Shown here one piece after another: positions 1 through 7,415 of a stretch of DNA of 51,140 nucleotides; the stretch's first letter is position 1; the number at the start of each line of letters is the position of its first letter. Made by a program: the position numbers and the translations under genes. The notes under the pieces were generated by a model. The model saw only the letters and a program-made list of their open reading frames with translations, did no database searches and was not told the origin of the DNA. This DNA is from Candidatus Bipolaricaulota bacterium (GTDB lineage Bacteria; Bipolaricaulota; Bipolaricaulia; UBA7950; UBA9294), in NCBI GenBank assembly GCA_030606565.1, contig JAUWGE010000011.1:1-51140 (forward strand), read 5' to 3'.

Positions 1-316
1 CTTCTCGCGTGTACTTGGTGGGGAAACAATGCCGTTTGTAGGGGTAAACACGGACATGCCTCGTACAACGAAACTGGCCAATGAGCCGGGTCAGTTGTGA
101 AGCAGAGATTCCTGTTATCTTCTGCATGTAAGATCGGATCAGTCCTTTCTTTGATCGGGGGCGAGAGCAGTAGCTGTAGGTACGTAAGGTACGCTCGATC
201 CAACCGTAGGTCTCTTCCCGTGAGTTTCCCTTGAACGTCAGCACATCGCTCGAAGCAAGGAATGCCTTCAGTTCGTCGATACTCATTACACGTGCGTCTG
301 TCATCATCAAAATCAT
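1..316 (-). mobile_element. Integrase-core transposase, N-terminal part (runs off the window edge)
   Basis: An open frame begins at an ATG at 316 on the minus strand, just after an AGGAGG, and stays open to base 1, so only about the first 105 residues are present. The protein contains ASSDVLTFKGNSREETYGWI and later ITGISASQLTRLIGQF. As I recall, this is the N-terminal helix-turn-helix part of integrase-type DDE transposases (IS481-like or ISNCY). The DDE domain would lie outside the window. Upstream, the 12-base sequence TCATGCTCATCT occurs at 361-372 and again at 396-407, which may belong to the element's end. Family assignment is from the N-terminal motif only. Confidence 0.7.
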
Positions 317-608
317 GCCTCCTATGATTCGACACACGCGCTTGCGTTACCAGTGTTATCTCATGCTCATCTCGCACGAGAAACACCCCCTCGCTTCATG
401 CTCATCTTGTATGGGACAACTCTCCTCTCGCTTCGACAAGGAGTAGAGGGTATCCTCCAGGCTCAATATACCTAGACCTTCTTTTGTTCTTTTCTTTAAT
501 CTCATCGTCGAAGTTGATTATAGCCTGCCCCCTGTCGTGGTTAAATCGGTCCTTTGTTGCTTACTGTCTTTTCTTCCCCTAGAATCTCCTGCGCGGAGGC
601 GAGGTGGG
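317..608. other. Intergenic region between transposase and serS; short direct repeats
   Basis: I see no gene here. The direct repeat TCATGCTCATCT (361-372 and 396-407, 35-base period) probably lies at or near the end of the transposable element. The serS promoter should lie in this segment, but I could not identify a convincing pair of hexamers. Confidence 0.4.
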
Positions 609-1868
609 ATGCTCGATATCCATAGATTACGTGAGGATCCAATCGGTATAGAGAAGCGGCTTCAGGGTCGGGATTCGTCGATCGACCTTACGGAGATCTT
701 AGAGCTTGATGAGAGACGTCTTTCCCTGATACAGCAAGTGGAGGAGCGCAAGGCGGAACGAAACCGGGGTTCTCAAGAGGTGGGGCGCCTTAAGATGGAT
801 GGGAGGGACACCACCAAGTTGATCGCCTCGCTTTCTTCGCTCGCCGAGGAGATTGCACACCTGGATGATGAGCTGAAGCAGGTCTCGACTAGGATCGATC
901 ACCTCCTCGCACTTCTCCCTAACGTGCCTCACCCTTCGGTCCCTGTAGGGACGAAGGAGGAGAAGATCGTCCTGCGTAGTTACAAGGAAAGCCCGCTGTT
1001 TGACTTTCCGGTCAAACATCACCTGGAAATCGGGGAAGAGAAGGGGATCCTAGACTTTGGTCGCGCTGCGACGATCGCCGGGGCGCGCTTCCCAATGTAT
1101 CTGGGAATGGGGGCGTGCTTGGAGATGGCGCTCATCCAGTTCATGTTCTTTTACCACATCAAGAACGGCTATATTCCGGTGATCCCGCCATTCCTTGCCA
1201 ACTCAGAGAGTTTCTTCGTCGCTTCGCAACTGCCGAAGTTCGCGGATGATATCTACTACTGTGAGAAGGACGACCTTTACCTGAATCCAACCGCGGAGAG
1301 CATCCTTGTCAACTTGCACCGTGGTGAGATCATATCTTTAGAGGATCTCCCGCTTAACTACGTTGCTTATACCCCCTGTTTCCGGCGTGAGGCCGGGACC
1401 TACGGCGAAGATGAGCGTGGTCTGATCCGGGTGCACCAGTTCAACAAGGTGGAGATGTTTAAGTTCACTGCGCAAGAGGCGTCTTACTCTGAGCTTGACC
1501 AGATTGTCGCCGACGCGGAAGGAGTACTTCAGGCCCTTGGAGTTCACTACCGCGTGACCCTCCTTTCGACGCAAGACATGGCGCAGCAGTCGAGCAAGAC
1601 GATCGACCTTGAGGTGTATCTTCCCGGTCAGGGGCGTTACTACGAGGTCTCCTCGTGCAGCAACTGCGAGGACTTCCAGGCACGGCGCGGGAACACGCGC
1701 TACCGCCCTGCTGCTTTCCAGAAGCCGCTCTACGTGCACACCCTCAATGGATCTGGTCTTGCCACCTCGCGCCTGCTGGCTGCTATCCTGGAGAACAACC
1801 AGATGGAAGATGGACGGGTTCGCATTCCGGAAGTTCTTAAGGAGTTGGTGGGGGCGGAGTTCCTATGA
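609..1868 (+). CDS. serS: Seryl-tRNA synthetase
   Basis: Cytoplasmic class II aminoacyl-tRNA synthetase that charges tRNA-Ser with serine. The protein is 419 residues, the usual bacterial length. The N-terminus MLDIHRLREDP and the following charged helices (about 30-105) form the tRNA-binding coiled-coil arm. Class II motif 2 is visible as FRREAGTYGEDERGLIRVHQ, and motif 3 as LNGSGLATSRLLAAILENNQ, where most relatives have VG instead of TS. I chose the ATG at 609 because it begins the conserved N-terminus and follows a GAGGTGG; an in-frame upstream extension to 537 looks non-coding. The stop overlaps the start of the next gene in ATGA, so the ABC exporter genes may be translated from the same message. 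Confidence 0.97.
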   Translation: MLDIHRLREDPIGIEKRLQGRDSSIDLTEILELDERRLSLIQQVEERKAERNRGSQEVGRLKMDGRDTTKLIASLSSLAEEIAHLDDELKQVSTRIDHLLALLPNVPHPSVPVGTKEEKIVLRSYKESPLFDFPVKHHLEIGEEKGILDFGRAATIAGARFPMYLGMGACLEMALIQFMFFYHIKNGYIPVIPPFLANSESFFVASQLPKFADDIYYCEKDDLYLNPTAESILVNLHRGEIISLEDLPLNYVAYTPCFRREAGTYGEDERGLIRVHQFNKVEMFKFTAQEASYSELDQIVADAEGVLQALGVHYRVTLLSTQDMAQQSSKTIDLEVYLPGQGRYYEVSSCSNCEDFQARRGNTRYRPAAFQKPLYVHTLNGSGLATSRLLAAILENNQMEDGRVRIPEVLKELVGAEFL

Positions 1869-2617
1869 ACGAGGTGATGGTCGAGGCCCGTGACCTGACC
1901 AAGGTCTTCAGGACGCGAAAAGGGGAGGTGCGGGCGGTTGACGGCCTTTCCTTTGTCTGCCGATCTGGGGAGATCTTTGGCCTGCTGGGCCCAAACGGTG
2001 CCGGGAAGACGACTACCCTGCGCATGCTCGCGACTATTCTTACCCCCACTTCGGGAAGCGCTACGGTTGCTTCATTCGATACCAGGTCTTCACCTGGACA
2101 GGTGCGAGAGCGGATCGGGTTTCTCGCTACCGAGACCGGCCTGTATGATCGCTTCACTGCCCGTGAGACACTCCGCTTCTTCGGTCGGATCAATAAGCTA
2201 CCTGCGGAGGAGATCGAGCGGCGCAGTTCAGAGATCTTCGCCATGCTCGATCTGACGTCACTTGCTGACCGGCGAGTGGGGACATTCTCCACCGGCGAGA
2301 AGCAGAAACTCTCTCTTGCTCGTAGCATTATTCACGATCCGCCGGTCCTCATCTTCGATGAACCGACATTCGGGTTGGACGTGATGGCCGCACGGGCTGT
2401 ACTCGAGTCGATACGTTTGTTCCGCGATCAGGGGCGCACGATCCTTCTCTCCACACACATCATGCGTGTGGCGGAGAAATTGTGCGATGAGATCGGGATC
2501 CTATACCGCGGCCGGTTGCACGCCCTGGGTAGTCTCTCAGAGCTTAAAGAACTTTTTTCAGGGGAAGACTTGGAGGAGGTCTTCTTCGCCGCCGTGGGGA
2601 GCGAGCGATCCGGCTAG
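1865..2617 (+). CDS. ABC-2 type exporter ATP-binding protein (NatA-like)
   Basis: Cytoplasmic ATPase subunit of an ABC exporter, 250 residues. Walker A is GPNGAGKTT, the signature region is FSTGEKQKLSLARSI, Walker B is VLIFDEPTFGLD, and the switch histidine lies in LLSTHIM. The sequence type is that of NatA/CcmA-like ATPases driving small exporters. It overlaps serS by four bases (ATGA) and is followed by a beta-helix protein gene and then the permease, so ATPase and permease genes are separated by an exported protein, as in nosDFY-type loci (though in a different order). The exported substrate cannot be told from sequence. Confidence 0.93.
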   Translation: MNEVMVEARDLTKVFRTRKGEVRAVDGLSFVCRSGEIFGLLGPNGAGKTTTLRMLATILTPTSGSATVASFDTRSSPGQVRERIGFLATETGLYDRFTARETLRFFGRINKLPAEEIERRSSEIFAMLDLTSLADRRVGTFSTGEKQKLSLARSIIHDPPVLIFDEPTFGLDVMAARAVLESIRLFRDQGRTILLSTHIMRVAEKLCDEIGILYRGRLHALGSLSELKELFSGEDLEEVFFAAVGSERSG

Positions 2618-2683
2618 GGGTTCCCTTTCTTAAGAGAACGTGGTATCCTGGTCTTGTTAATATGGACCTTCGAGGAGGCGAAA

Positions 2684-3403
2684 ATGGTCAGGAAAGTTGT
2701 TCTATCTGTGGCTGTGCCTGTGCTCGTCCTTCTCTTCATCGCTCTGGCAGTAGGGTCAAGCGGTGAAGGGCCCTTAAGGTCGGGAAACGGCGAGCCGATC
2801 TACATCTACGGTGATGAGGCCTTCACCAGCGAAAACGGGGTGCACGGTGGGAGCGGAACAGTCGATGATCCCTATATCATTGAGGGGTTGAGACTGGTCA
2901 GCCGCTGGTCGGACTACGGGATCTACATCGACCATACCACGCGCTACTTTATCATCCGCGATTGTGCTGTCGAACGAGCGCGTGCAGCCGCGATTTACCT
3001 AAACACAGTCTTAAATGGTCGCATCGAGGACTGTCAGCTGACCCGTAACGCGAAGGGGATCTATCTTCTAAACTCACGCGATAACACCTTCACTTCAAAC
3101 CTAATCGCGGAGAACAATTACGGAATTGTGATGATGGCTAACTCCCGCAACAACACGATAAGCGAGAACAGTTTTCTCGAGAACGGACTAAATCTGCTCG
3201 ACAGGGGACGTGGGAACATATACAAGGAGGATGTGAGCGCGAAGGAAGTTGGCCCCGCTATCGAGCCAGTGCAGGAGAACCAGACTCCCTCCGCGCCTGT
3301 CTCAGGACCGCCTCCGTCGGAACTCACGGAGCCGCTTGTGGGTGAGGCTCCCGCTGAGCCTCCACTGCCGGTGCAGACGCCATCTCAAGCTACGACTGAC
3401 TGA
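2684..3403 (+). CDS. Secreted NosD-like beta-helix protein inside an ABC exporter operon
   Basis: Predicted 239-residue exported protein. Residues 1-25 form a signal peptide or membrane anchor (MVRKVVLSVAVPVLVLLFIA). The middle carries short beta-helix repeats such as YGIYIDHTTRYFIIRDC and GIYLLNSRDNTFTSN, of the NosD/right-handed parallel beta-helix type. The last ~60 residues are rich in Pro, Glu and Ser and look disordered. I chose the ATG at 2684 because a GAGGAGG lies just upstream; an in-frame TTG at 2654 has no such site. It lies between ATPase and permease genes and is probably made together with them. A role as an extracytoplasmic partner of the exporter is inferred from position only. 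Confidence 0.75.
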   Translation: MVRKVVLSVAVPVLVLLFIALAVGSSGEGPLRSGNGEPIYIYGDEAFTSENGVHGGSGTVDDPYIIEGLRLVSRWSDYGIYIDHTTRYFIIRDCAVERARAAAIYLNTVLNGRIEDCQLTRNAKGIYLLNSRDNTFTSNLIAENNYGIVMMANSRNNTISENSFLENGLNLLDRGRGNIYKEDVSAKEVGPAIEPVQENQTPSAPVSGPPPSELTEPLVGEAPAEPPLPVQTPSQATTD

Positions 3404-3412
3404 TCTTATAAG

Positions 3413-4606
3413 ATGTGGGAGAACATCCGCCTCCTTTTTTTTAAAGAGATCACCGGTGCAATTCGCGACCGCCGGACCTTAATCTTGACTATATTCTTCC
3501 CGCTTATCTTTTACCCCCTCATCCTTATGGTGATGGGGCGCTTTACCGCTGCCGAGCAGACGCGCCTCGAGGAGATGGTCCCTACGGTGATCGTCGTTGA
3601 CCGAGCGAATGACGAGATGTTCCGCCGCCACCTGCGTTCGACACAGACCCTCTATCCCCTGTTCTACAACGATGTGGATCAGGGGCTCTTAGACCTTAAA
3701 TCCGGGATCGGGCAGGTGGTGATGTCAGTTGATAAGGAGTCTGGCGGGCCAGGGATCGGACTTAATGTAGTGCTTTACTATGACCAGACCGATCAGGGTG
3801 CTACGATTGCGGCTTCGCGGGTGCGCGACTTTCTCGAAGGTTATTTAAAGGAGGTCATGCGCGACAAGCTCGACGCTCTGGGTTTTGACTACGATGAGCT
3901 CTCCCCGCCGCTGAGTGTCCGCGTGGAGGATGTAAGCTCTGGCGAGTCGGTGGGGAGGATGATTCTAAGTAGGCTCCTCCCGTATTTTATGGTGTTGGCG
4001 ATCCTTACCGGAGCGATGGGGCTTGGCGCAGAGATCACCGCCGGGGAGAAGGAGCGCGGTACGATCGCTACCCTCCTTGTCAGCCAGCTCTCTCGTACGC
4101 AGATCGTCCTTGGCAAGTTTCTCACTATTCTCACTGTCTCGCTTGTCTCCTCGCTCTTATCGGCAGTCGGCCTCCTGATCGGAGTCCGCTTCTTCGGCGG
4201 GGGGCTAGCGCCTGTGGGAACAGTGGTGACCTTCTCTCTCGGTCTTACTGACCTTGGTTGGATGCTTGTTGTCCTTGTCCCACTCGCCGTTATCCTTGCT
4301 GCACTGGTCGTGATCGTGGGAAGCTTTGCTCGTAGCCAGAAGGAGGCAAGTACTTACCTGATGCCGATCTACATGGTGATCATCCTTGTTGGGTTGATCT
4401 CGATGACCGGGGGAGTGAGCTTTGTCGGCGTCCGCTTCCTCATCCCGGTGGCGAATGCAATCTACGCGCTACAGGAGATCATTGAGGGAAACCTGCAGAT
4501 CTTCCATTTGGTCTACACCCTTGTGGCGAACGCCATCTGTGGTGGTTTGTTGATCGCCGCTTCGATTCGACTATTCAAGCGTGAGGCGGTCCTGTTTCGA
4601 AGCTAG
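3413..4606 (+). CDS. ABC-2 type exporter permease (NatB-like)
   Basis: Predicted 397-residue inner-membrane subunit of the exporter whose ATPase is encoded at 1865. There is one N-terminal membrane helix after a short cytoplasmic tail (about 20-40), a large extracytoplasmic domain (about 45-185), and then about five or six hydrophobic helices to the C-terminus. The segment MGLGAEITAGEKERGTIATL is the typical ABC-2/NatB coupling region. It begins nine bases after the beta-helix gene. NatAB exports sodium in Bacillus, but related systems move many substrates, so no substrate is assigned. Convergent with smpB, 17 bases apart. Confidence 0.88.
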   Translation: MWENIRLLFFKEITGAIRDRRTLILTIFFPLIFYPLILMVMGRFTAAEQTRLEEMVPTVIVVDRANDEMFRRHLRSTQTLYPLFYNDVDQGLLDLKSGIGQVVMSVDKESGGPGIGLNVVLYYDQTDQGATIAASRVRDFLEGYLKEVMRDKLDALGFDYDELSPPLSVRVEDVSSGESVGRMILSRLLPYFMVLAILTGAMGLGAEITAGEKERGTIATLLVSQLSRTQIVLGKFLTILTVSLVSSLLSAVGLLIGVRFFGGGLAPVGTVVTFSLGLTDLGWMLVVLVPLAVILAALVVIVGSFARSQKEASTYLMPIYMVIILVGLISMTGGVSFVGVRFLIPVANAIYALQEIIEGNLQIFHLVYTLVANAICGGLLIAASIRLFKREAVLFRS

Positions 4607-4623
4607 GTAAAGCGCGTACACGT

Positions 4624-5091
4624 CTATATCTTTTGGCCGCGGGTGTAGCGCTTGAGGGCCTCTTGTGTGCGGCGTTTTTCATCCTCCTCGCGTAGCTTGC
4701 GTCGTTTGTCGTAGGTTTTGCGCCCCTTGGCAAGGCCGAGCTCAATCTTGGCATGGCCGCGCTTGAAATAGAGGCGTAGAGGGATGAGGGTGTAACCGCG
4801 TTCTTTTATTTTCGTGGCCAGGCGTACGATCTCACGATGGTGTAGAAGGAGGCAACGGTCGCGGTCAGGGTCAACATTGTGGATCGATCCCTCTTTATAG
4901 GGAGCGATGTGGACACCCCGCAGGATCGCCTCTCCGTTCCGGATTACGGCATAGCCGTCGGCAAGTGAGCAATTCCCACTTCGAAGGCTCTTCACTTCGG
5001 TTCCAACAAGGACGAGCCCTGCCTCGTAGGACTCCCCGATATCGTACTCGTGCCGCGCTTTGCGATTTGTCGCTACAACCTTAACCGCCAT
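4624..5091 (-). CDS. smpB: SsrA (tmRNA)-binding protein SmpB
   Basis: Binds tmRNA and brings it to stalled ribosomes for trans-translation. The protein is 155 residues, the usual length. The N-terminal MAVKVVATNRKARHEYDI, the central GTEVKSLRSGNCSLADGYA, and the C-terminal basic stretch KGRKTYDKRRKLREEDEKR are family hallmarks; the last inserts in the mRNA path. I chose the ATG at 5091, since the longer frame to 5190 would overlap the divergent gene and adds residues unlike SmpB. No tmRNA gene is visible nearby. Confidence 0.96.
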   Translation of the reverse strand: MAVKVVATNRKARHEYDIGESYEAGLVLVGTEVKSLRSGNCSLADGYAVIRNGEAILRGVHIAPYKEGSIHNVDPDRDRCLLLHHREIVRLATKIKERGYTLIPLRLYFKRGHAKIELGLAKGRKTYDKRRKLREEDEKRRTQEALKRYTRGQKI

Positions 5092-5155
5092 GCAAGGAAG
5101 GCTATCGCAAGCATTGATATTGCGCAAGCACCGAGGCGCCGTTAGGATGGAACTC

Positions 5156-5701
5156 ATGAAGGTGCACGTGGGAACGCGCAACTCGCTCAAGGTAAAAGCC
5201 GTGCGTGCGGGGTTTTCTGATGTGTTTAGTGGAGAACCGCTTCACGTGGTGCCGGTGAATGTCGACGCAGAGGTGCCCTCCCAGCCGTTTGACGAGGAGA
5301 TTGTCCAGGGTGCGATCCGCCGCGCGCGTGGAGCTCTTAAGGATGCAGATTTCGGTGTGGGGATCGAAGCAGGCTTGGTGCGCTTTCCCGGTTGTGAGGA
5401 GTACCTGAGCGTTCAGTTCTGCGTGATTATCGATCGTGCAGGGAGGATGACCTTCGGACACGGGCCAGGGTTCGAACTGCCCCAGGAGATCAGGGATAGA
5501 CTGATTCGTGGTTCGACACTTAATCGTGAGATGAGCAGGATATCGGGAATACCCGAGATCAAGGAGAAGGGAGGCGCGATCGGTTACTTGTCGTCCGGGC
5601 GGATCGATCGATCCACTATCACCCGCGAGGCGGTCCTGATGGCGCTTATTCCGCGCATTGATAGCAATCAGCGTTCAGCTCGCAGCGATCAGCCTTCGTA
5701 G
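5156..5701 (+). CDS. Inosine/xanthosine triphosphatase-like protein (DUF84/YjjX family)
   Basis: Predicted 181-residue house-cleaning nucleotide phosphatase that would remove ITP or XTP. The N-terminal MKVHVGTRNSLKVKAVRAGF matches the substrate-binding start of the family (VGTxNxxKxxAV), and the internal FGVGIEAGLV corresponds to the conserved GIEAG motif. The start at 5156 is chosen because an AGGATGG lies eight to ten bases upstream and the conserved motif starts directly after; an ATG at 5147 is also possible. It is divergent from smpB with 64 bases between. Substrate is inferred from family. Confidence 0.85.
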   Translation: MKVHVGTRNSLKVKAVRAGFSDVFSGEPLHVVPVNVDAEVPSQPFDEEIVQGAIRRARGALKDADFGVGIEAGLVRFPGCEEYLSVQFCVIIDRAGRMTFGHGPGFELPQEIRDRLIRGSTLNREMSRISGIPEIKEKGGAIGYLSSGRIDRSTITREAVLMALIPRIDSNQRSARSDQPS

Positions 5702-5724
5702 CGTCGCACTTCATGTGCGACGTT
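5683..5724 (+). repeat. Direct repeat copy A with palindromic core, left of RelE-type TA pair
   Basis: A 42-base unit beginning CAGCGATCAG and containing GTAGCGTCGCA, a short spacer, then TGTGCGACGTT; the two inner parts are largely complementary (CGTCGCA with TGCGACG), so it can form a hairpin. A second copy in the same orientation lies at 6339-6380, and a third copy of the palindromic core lies inverted at 48498-48524. The start of the unit overlaps the 3' end of the DUF84 gene. Confidence 0.75.
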
Positions 5725-5793
5725 CTCCCCATTGGTTTACCAAGTTGACTTTGTTTACCACGAGTGGCATAATGGTACAGGAGGTGGAGAGAC

Positions 5794-6015
5794 ATGCCTA
5801 CAGACTCTGTTGCGGCGAAGGTGCCACCTGAGCTGAAGAAGGAACTGAAAAACATCGCACGTCTGGAAAGGCGAAGCGTAAGTGCTGTTGTTACAATGGC
5901 ACTTGAGAACTACATTAAACAGTACAACGCTCTTCATCCTCAGTTCAAAGCGGATATTCTCGAAGCTTTAGAGGGGATCAAGAAGGGTCACGTTGAGCCC
6001 TACGCTTACGGATGA
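5794..6015 (+). CDS. Ribbon-helix-helix antitoxin of a RelE/ParE-type module
   Basis: 73-residue protein. Residues about 5-45 fit a ribbon-helix-helix DNA-binding domain (AAKVPPELKKELKNIARLER followed by RRSVSAVVTMALENYI), and the C-terminal part would bind the toxin. A GGAGGTGGAGAG lies just upstream of the ATG. The toxin gene follows 14 bases after the stop. Antitoxins of this kind normally repress their own operon through the RHH domain; no operator was identified. Confidence 0.82.
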   Translation: MPTDSVAAKVPPELKKELKNIARLERRSVSAVVTMALENYIKQYNALHPQFKADILEALEGIKKGHVEPYAYG

Positions 6016-6029
6016 ATAGGTCCTAGGCC

Positions 6030-6320
6030 GTGGCTTTTACGCCAGTTGCGCACCCTAAGTTCAACCGGATCAAAAAGAAACTACCTGTTTCCTTGCGCCT
6101 TGAGATAGACAGAGAGGTGGGACAAATATGCCGAGATCCTGCTATTGGAGAAGCAAAGGTGGGAGACCTACGAGGGGTGCGTGTTCACAAGTTTTCACAC
6201 CTTGGTCAGTTGTATTTGGTGGCGTATACCGTAGATGAGGCGAACAATGACATTTATCTGCTCGCCATTGGTGGCCACGAGAATTTCTACAGAGATCTAA
6301 AGAACTATCTTAAGGTATAG
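6030..6320 (+). CDS. RelE/ParE-superfamily toxin
   Basis: 96-residue protein, with a GTG start at 6030. The fold pattern is that of RelE/ParE toxins: an N-terminal helix with basic residues (HPKFNRIKKKLPVSLRLEI), a central strand motif KVGDLRGVRVHKF, and a C-terminal IYLLAIGGHENFYRDLK. It directly follows the RHH antitoxin gene. Whether it cleaves ribosome-bound mRNA (RelE) or poisons gyrase (ParE) cannot be decided here. The pair is flanked by 42-base direct repeats. Confidence 0.82.
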   Translation: MAFTPVAHPKFNRIKKKLPVSLRLEIDREVGQICRDPAIGEAKVGDLRGVRVHKFSHLGQLYLVAYTVDEANNDIYLLAIGGHENFYRDLKNYLKV

Positions 6321-6338
6321 CCCTCAGCAATCAGCTCT

Positions 6339-6380
6339 CAGCGATCAGTTTGCGTAGCGTCGCAACCTGTGTGCGACGTT
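6339..6380 (+). repeat. Direct repeat copy B with palindromic core, right of RelE-type TA pair
   Basis: Same length and orientation as copy A at 5683-5724. It begins CAGCGATCAG and shares GTAGCGTCGCA and TGTGCGACGTT; only the hairpin loop and a few bases differ. Short CAGC/ATCAG-rich repeats precede both copies. The two copies are 656 bases apart and enclose exactly the toxin-antitoxin pair. Confidence 0.75.
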
Positions 6381-6438
6381 TATTGGGTTCGTTGGGTTTA
6401 TTATCGGTCTTTCTTGAAAATGAGGAAGCCAGGAGGCC

Positions 6439-6546
6439 ATGAGAAAAGAGATACGTCAGGAACAAGCTCCGATCAACATCGGACACAAAACCCGACGCTA
6501 CGAGGTTGCTACCCGCTACCCACAGCATGAGGAGATGAAAGCATGA
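6439..6546 (+). CDS. Small ORF (35 aa), translationally overlapping the squalene/phytoene synthase gene
   Basis: ATG at 6439 just after AGGAGG (only two bases apart), stop TGA at 6544-6546 overlapping the ATG of the next gene in ATGA. The product would begin MRKEIRQEQAPINIGHKTRR and is basic and hydrophilic. I recognise no family. It may be a real small protein, a leader that couples translation into the downstream gene, or a chance frame. The four-base overlap and the strong Shine-Dalgarno favour translation, but the spacing is shorter than usual. Confidence 0.35.
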   Translation: MRKEIRQEQAPINIGHKTRRYEVATRYPQHEEMKA

Positions 6547-7415
6547 ATCGCGAGCTGAAGGCGGCCTACGACGCCTGCTCGAGGATCACCCGGCGGGAGG
6601 CGAAGAACTTCTACTTCGCTTTTATCACCCTCCCGAGGAGGAAACGCCGTGCGATCTACGCGATCTACGCGTTCTGTCGCGAAGCCGATGATATCGCCGA
6701 CGGTGACACCCCCTTGGTCGAGAAGATCAACGCGCTCACCCGCCTTCGCGAACGATTGGCCGCGGTGACAGCGGGCGAGCCGCAAACCCTGGTCGATTAC
6801 GCCCTTTTCGATACCACCGTCCGTTTCTCGGTCGATCCGAAAAACCTCTCTTTGGTGATCGACGGGGTGGAGATGGATCTCACTGTTTTCCGCTACGAGA
6901 CATTCACCGACCTTCGCCTCTACTGCCACCTGGTCGCCTCTGCGGTCGGTCTCTCCGTTCTTCCAATCCTCGCTCACCGCCGTGGACGGGGGCTCCCTGA
7001 GGAAGCTCACAAGTTTGGAGAGGCGCTCGGGTTGGGGATGCAACTAGCGAACATCGTGCGTGATGTCGCGGAGGATATGCACCGGGAGCGAGTCTACATT
7101 CCGGGCGAGGATCTTGAACACTTCGGTGTCACCGAAGAGATGCTGCGCGCCAGCGTGACCAATGAAAAGGTGCGGGCACTGCTCGCGTTTGAGGTCGAGC
7201 GGGCCCGTGGCTACCTGTACGAAGGGGAGAAGCTCCTCGCCTACCTTCCACACCACGCGCGCGGCTGTCCCATGTTCCTTTCTGCGATCTACTCCCGGAT
7301 TCTCAAGCGGATCGAAGAGCAAGGCTACGATGTCTTCAGCTCGCGCGTCTCGCTCTCAACAAGAGAGAAACTCGCCCTCACCCTGCGTACCTGGATCCGG
7401 GCGTTCCTGCGATGA
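6543..7415 (+). CDS. Squalene/phytoene synthase family protein (HpnD-like)
   Basis: 290-residue trans-isoprenyl diphosphate synthase that joins two isoprenyl diphosphates head to head. The first aspartate-rich motif is FCREADDIADG (DDIAD at 49-53) and the second is in QLANIVRDVAEDMHRERVYI; both bind the Mg-diphosphates. N-terminal FYFAFITLPRRKRRAIYAIY is typical of the family. It overlaps the next gene, an FAD oxidoreductase, by ATGA. In hopanoid producers HpnC, HpnD and HpnE make squalene; the HpnD plus HpnE-like pair here suggests squalene, but phytoene is also possible. No squalene-hopene cyclase is in the window. Confidence 0.88.
   Translation: MNRELKAAYDACSRITRREAKNFYFAFITLPRRKRRAIYAIYAFCREADDIADGDTPLVEKINALTRLRERLAAVTAGEPQTLVDYALFDTTVRFSVDPKNLSLVIDGVEMDLTVFRYETFTDLRLYCHLVASAVGLSVLPILAHRRGRGLPEEAHKFGEALGLGMQLANIVRDVAEDMHRERVYIPGEDLEHFGVTEEMLRASVTNEKVRALLAFEVERARGYLYEGEKLLAYLPHHARGCPMFLSAIYSRILKRIEEQGYDVFSSRVSLSTREKLALTLRTWIRAFLR

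Noticed and set aside
1865-4606. ATPase, beta-helix and permease considered as a true nosDFY operon
   Set aside because: nosZ, nosL and nosR are absent, the order differs, and ATPase and permease look more like NatA and NatB.
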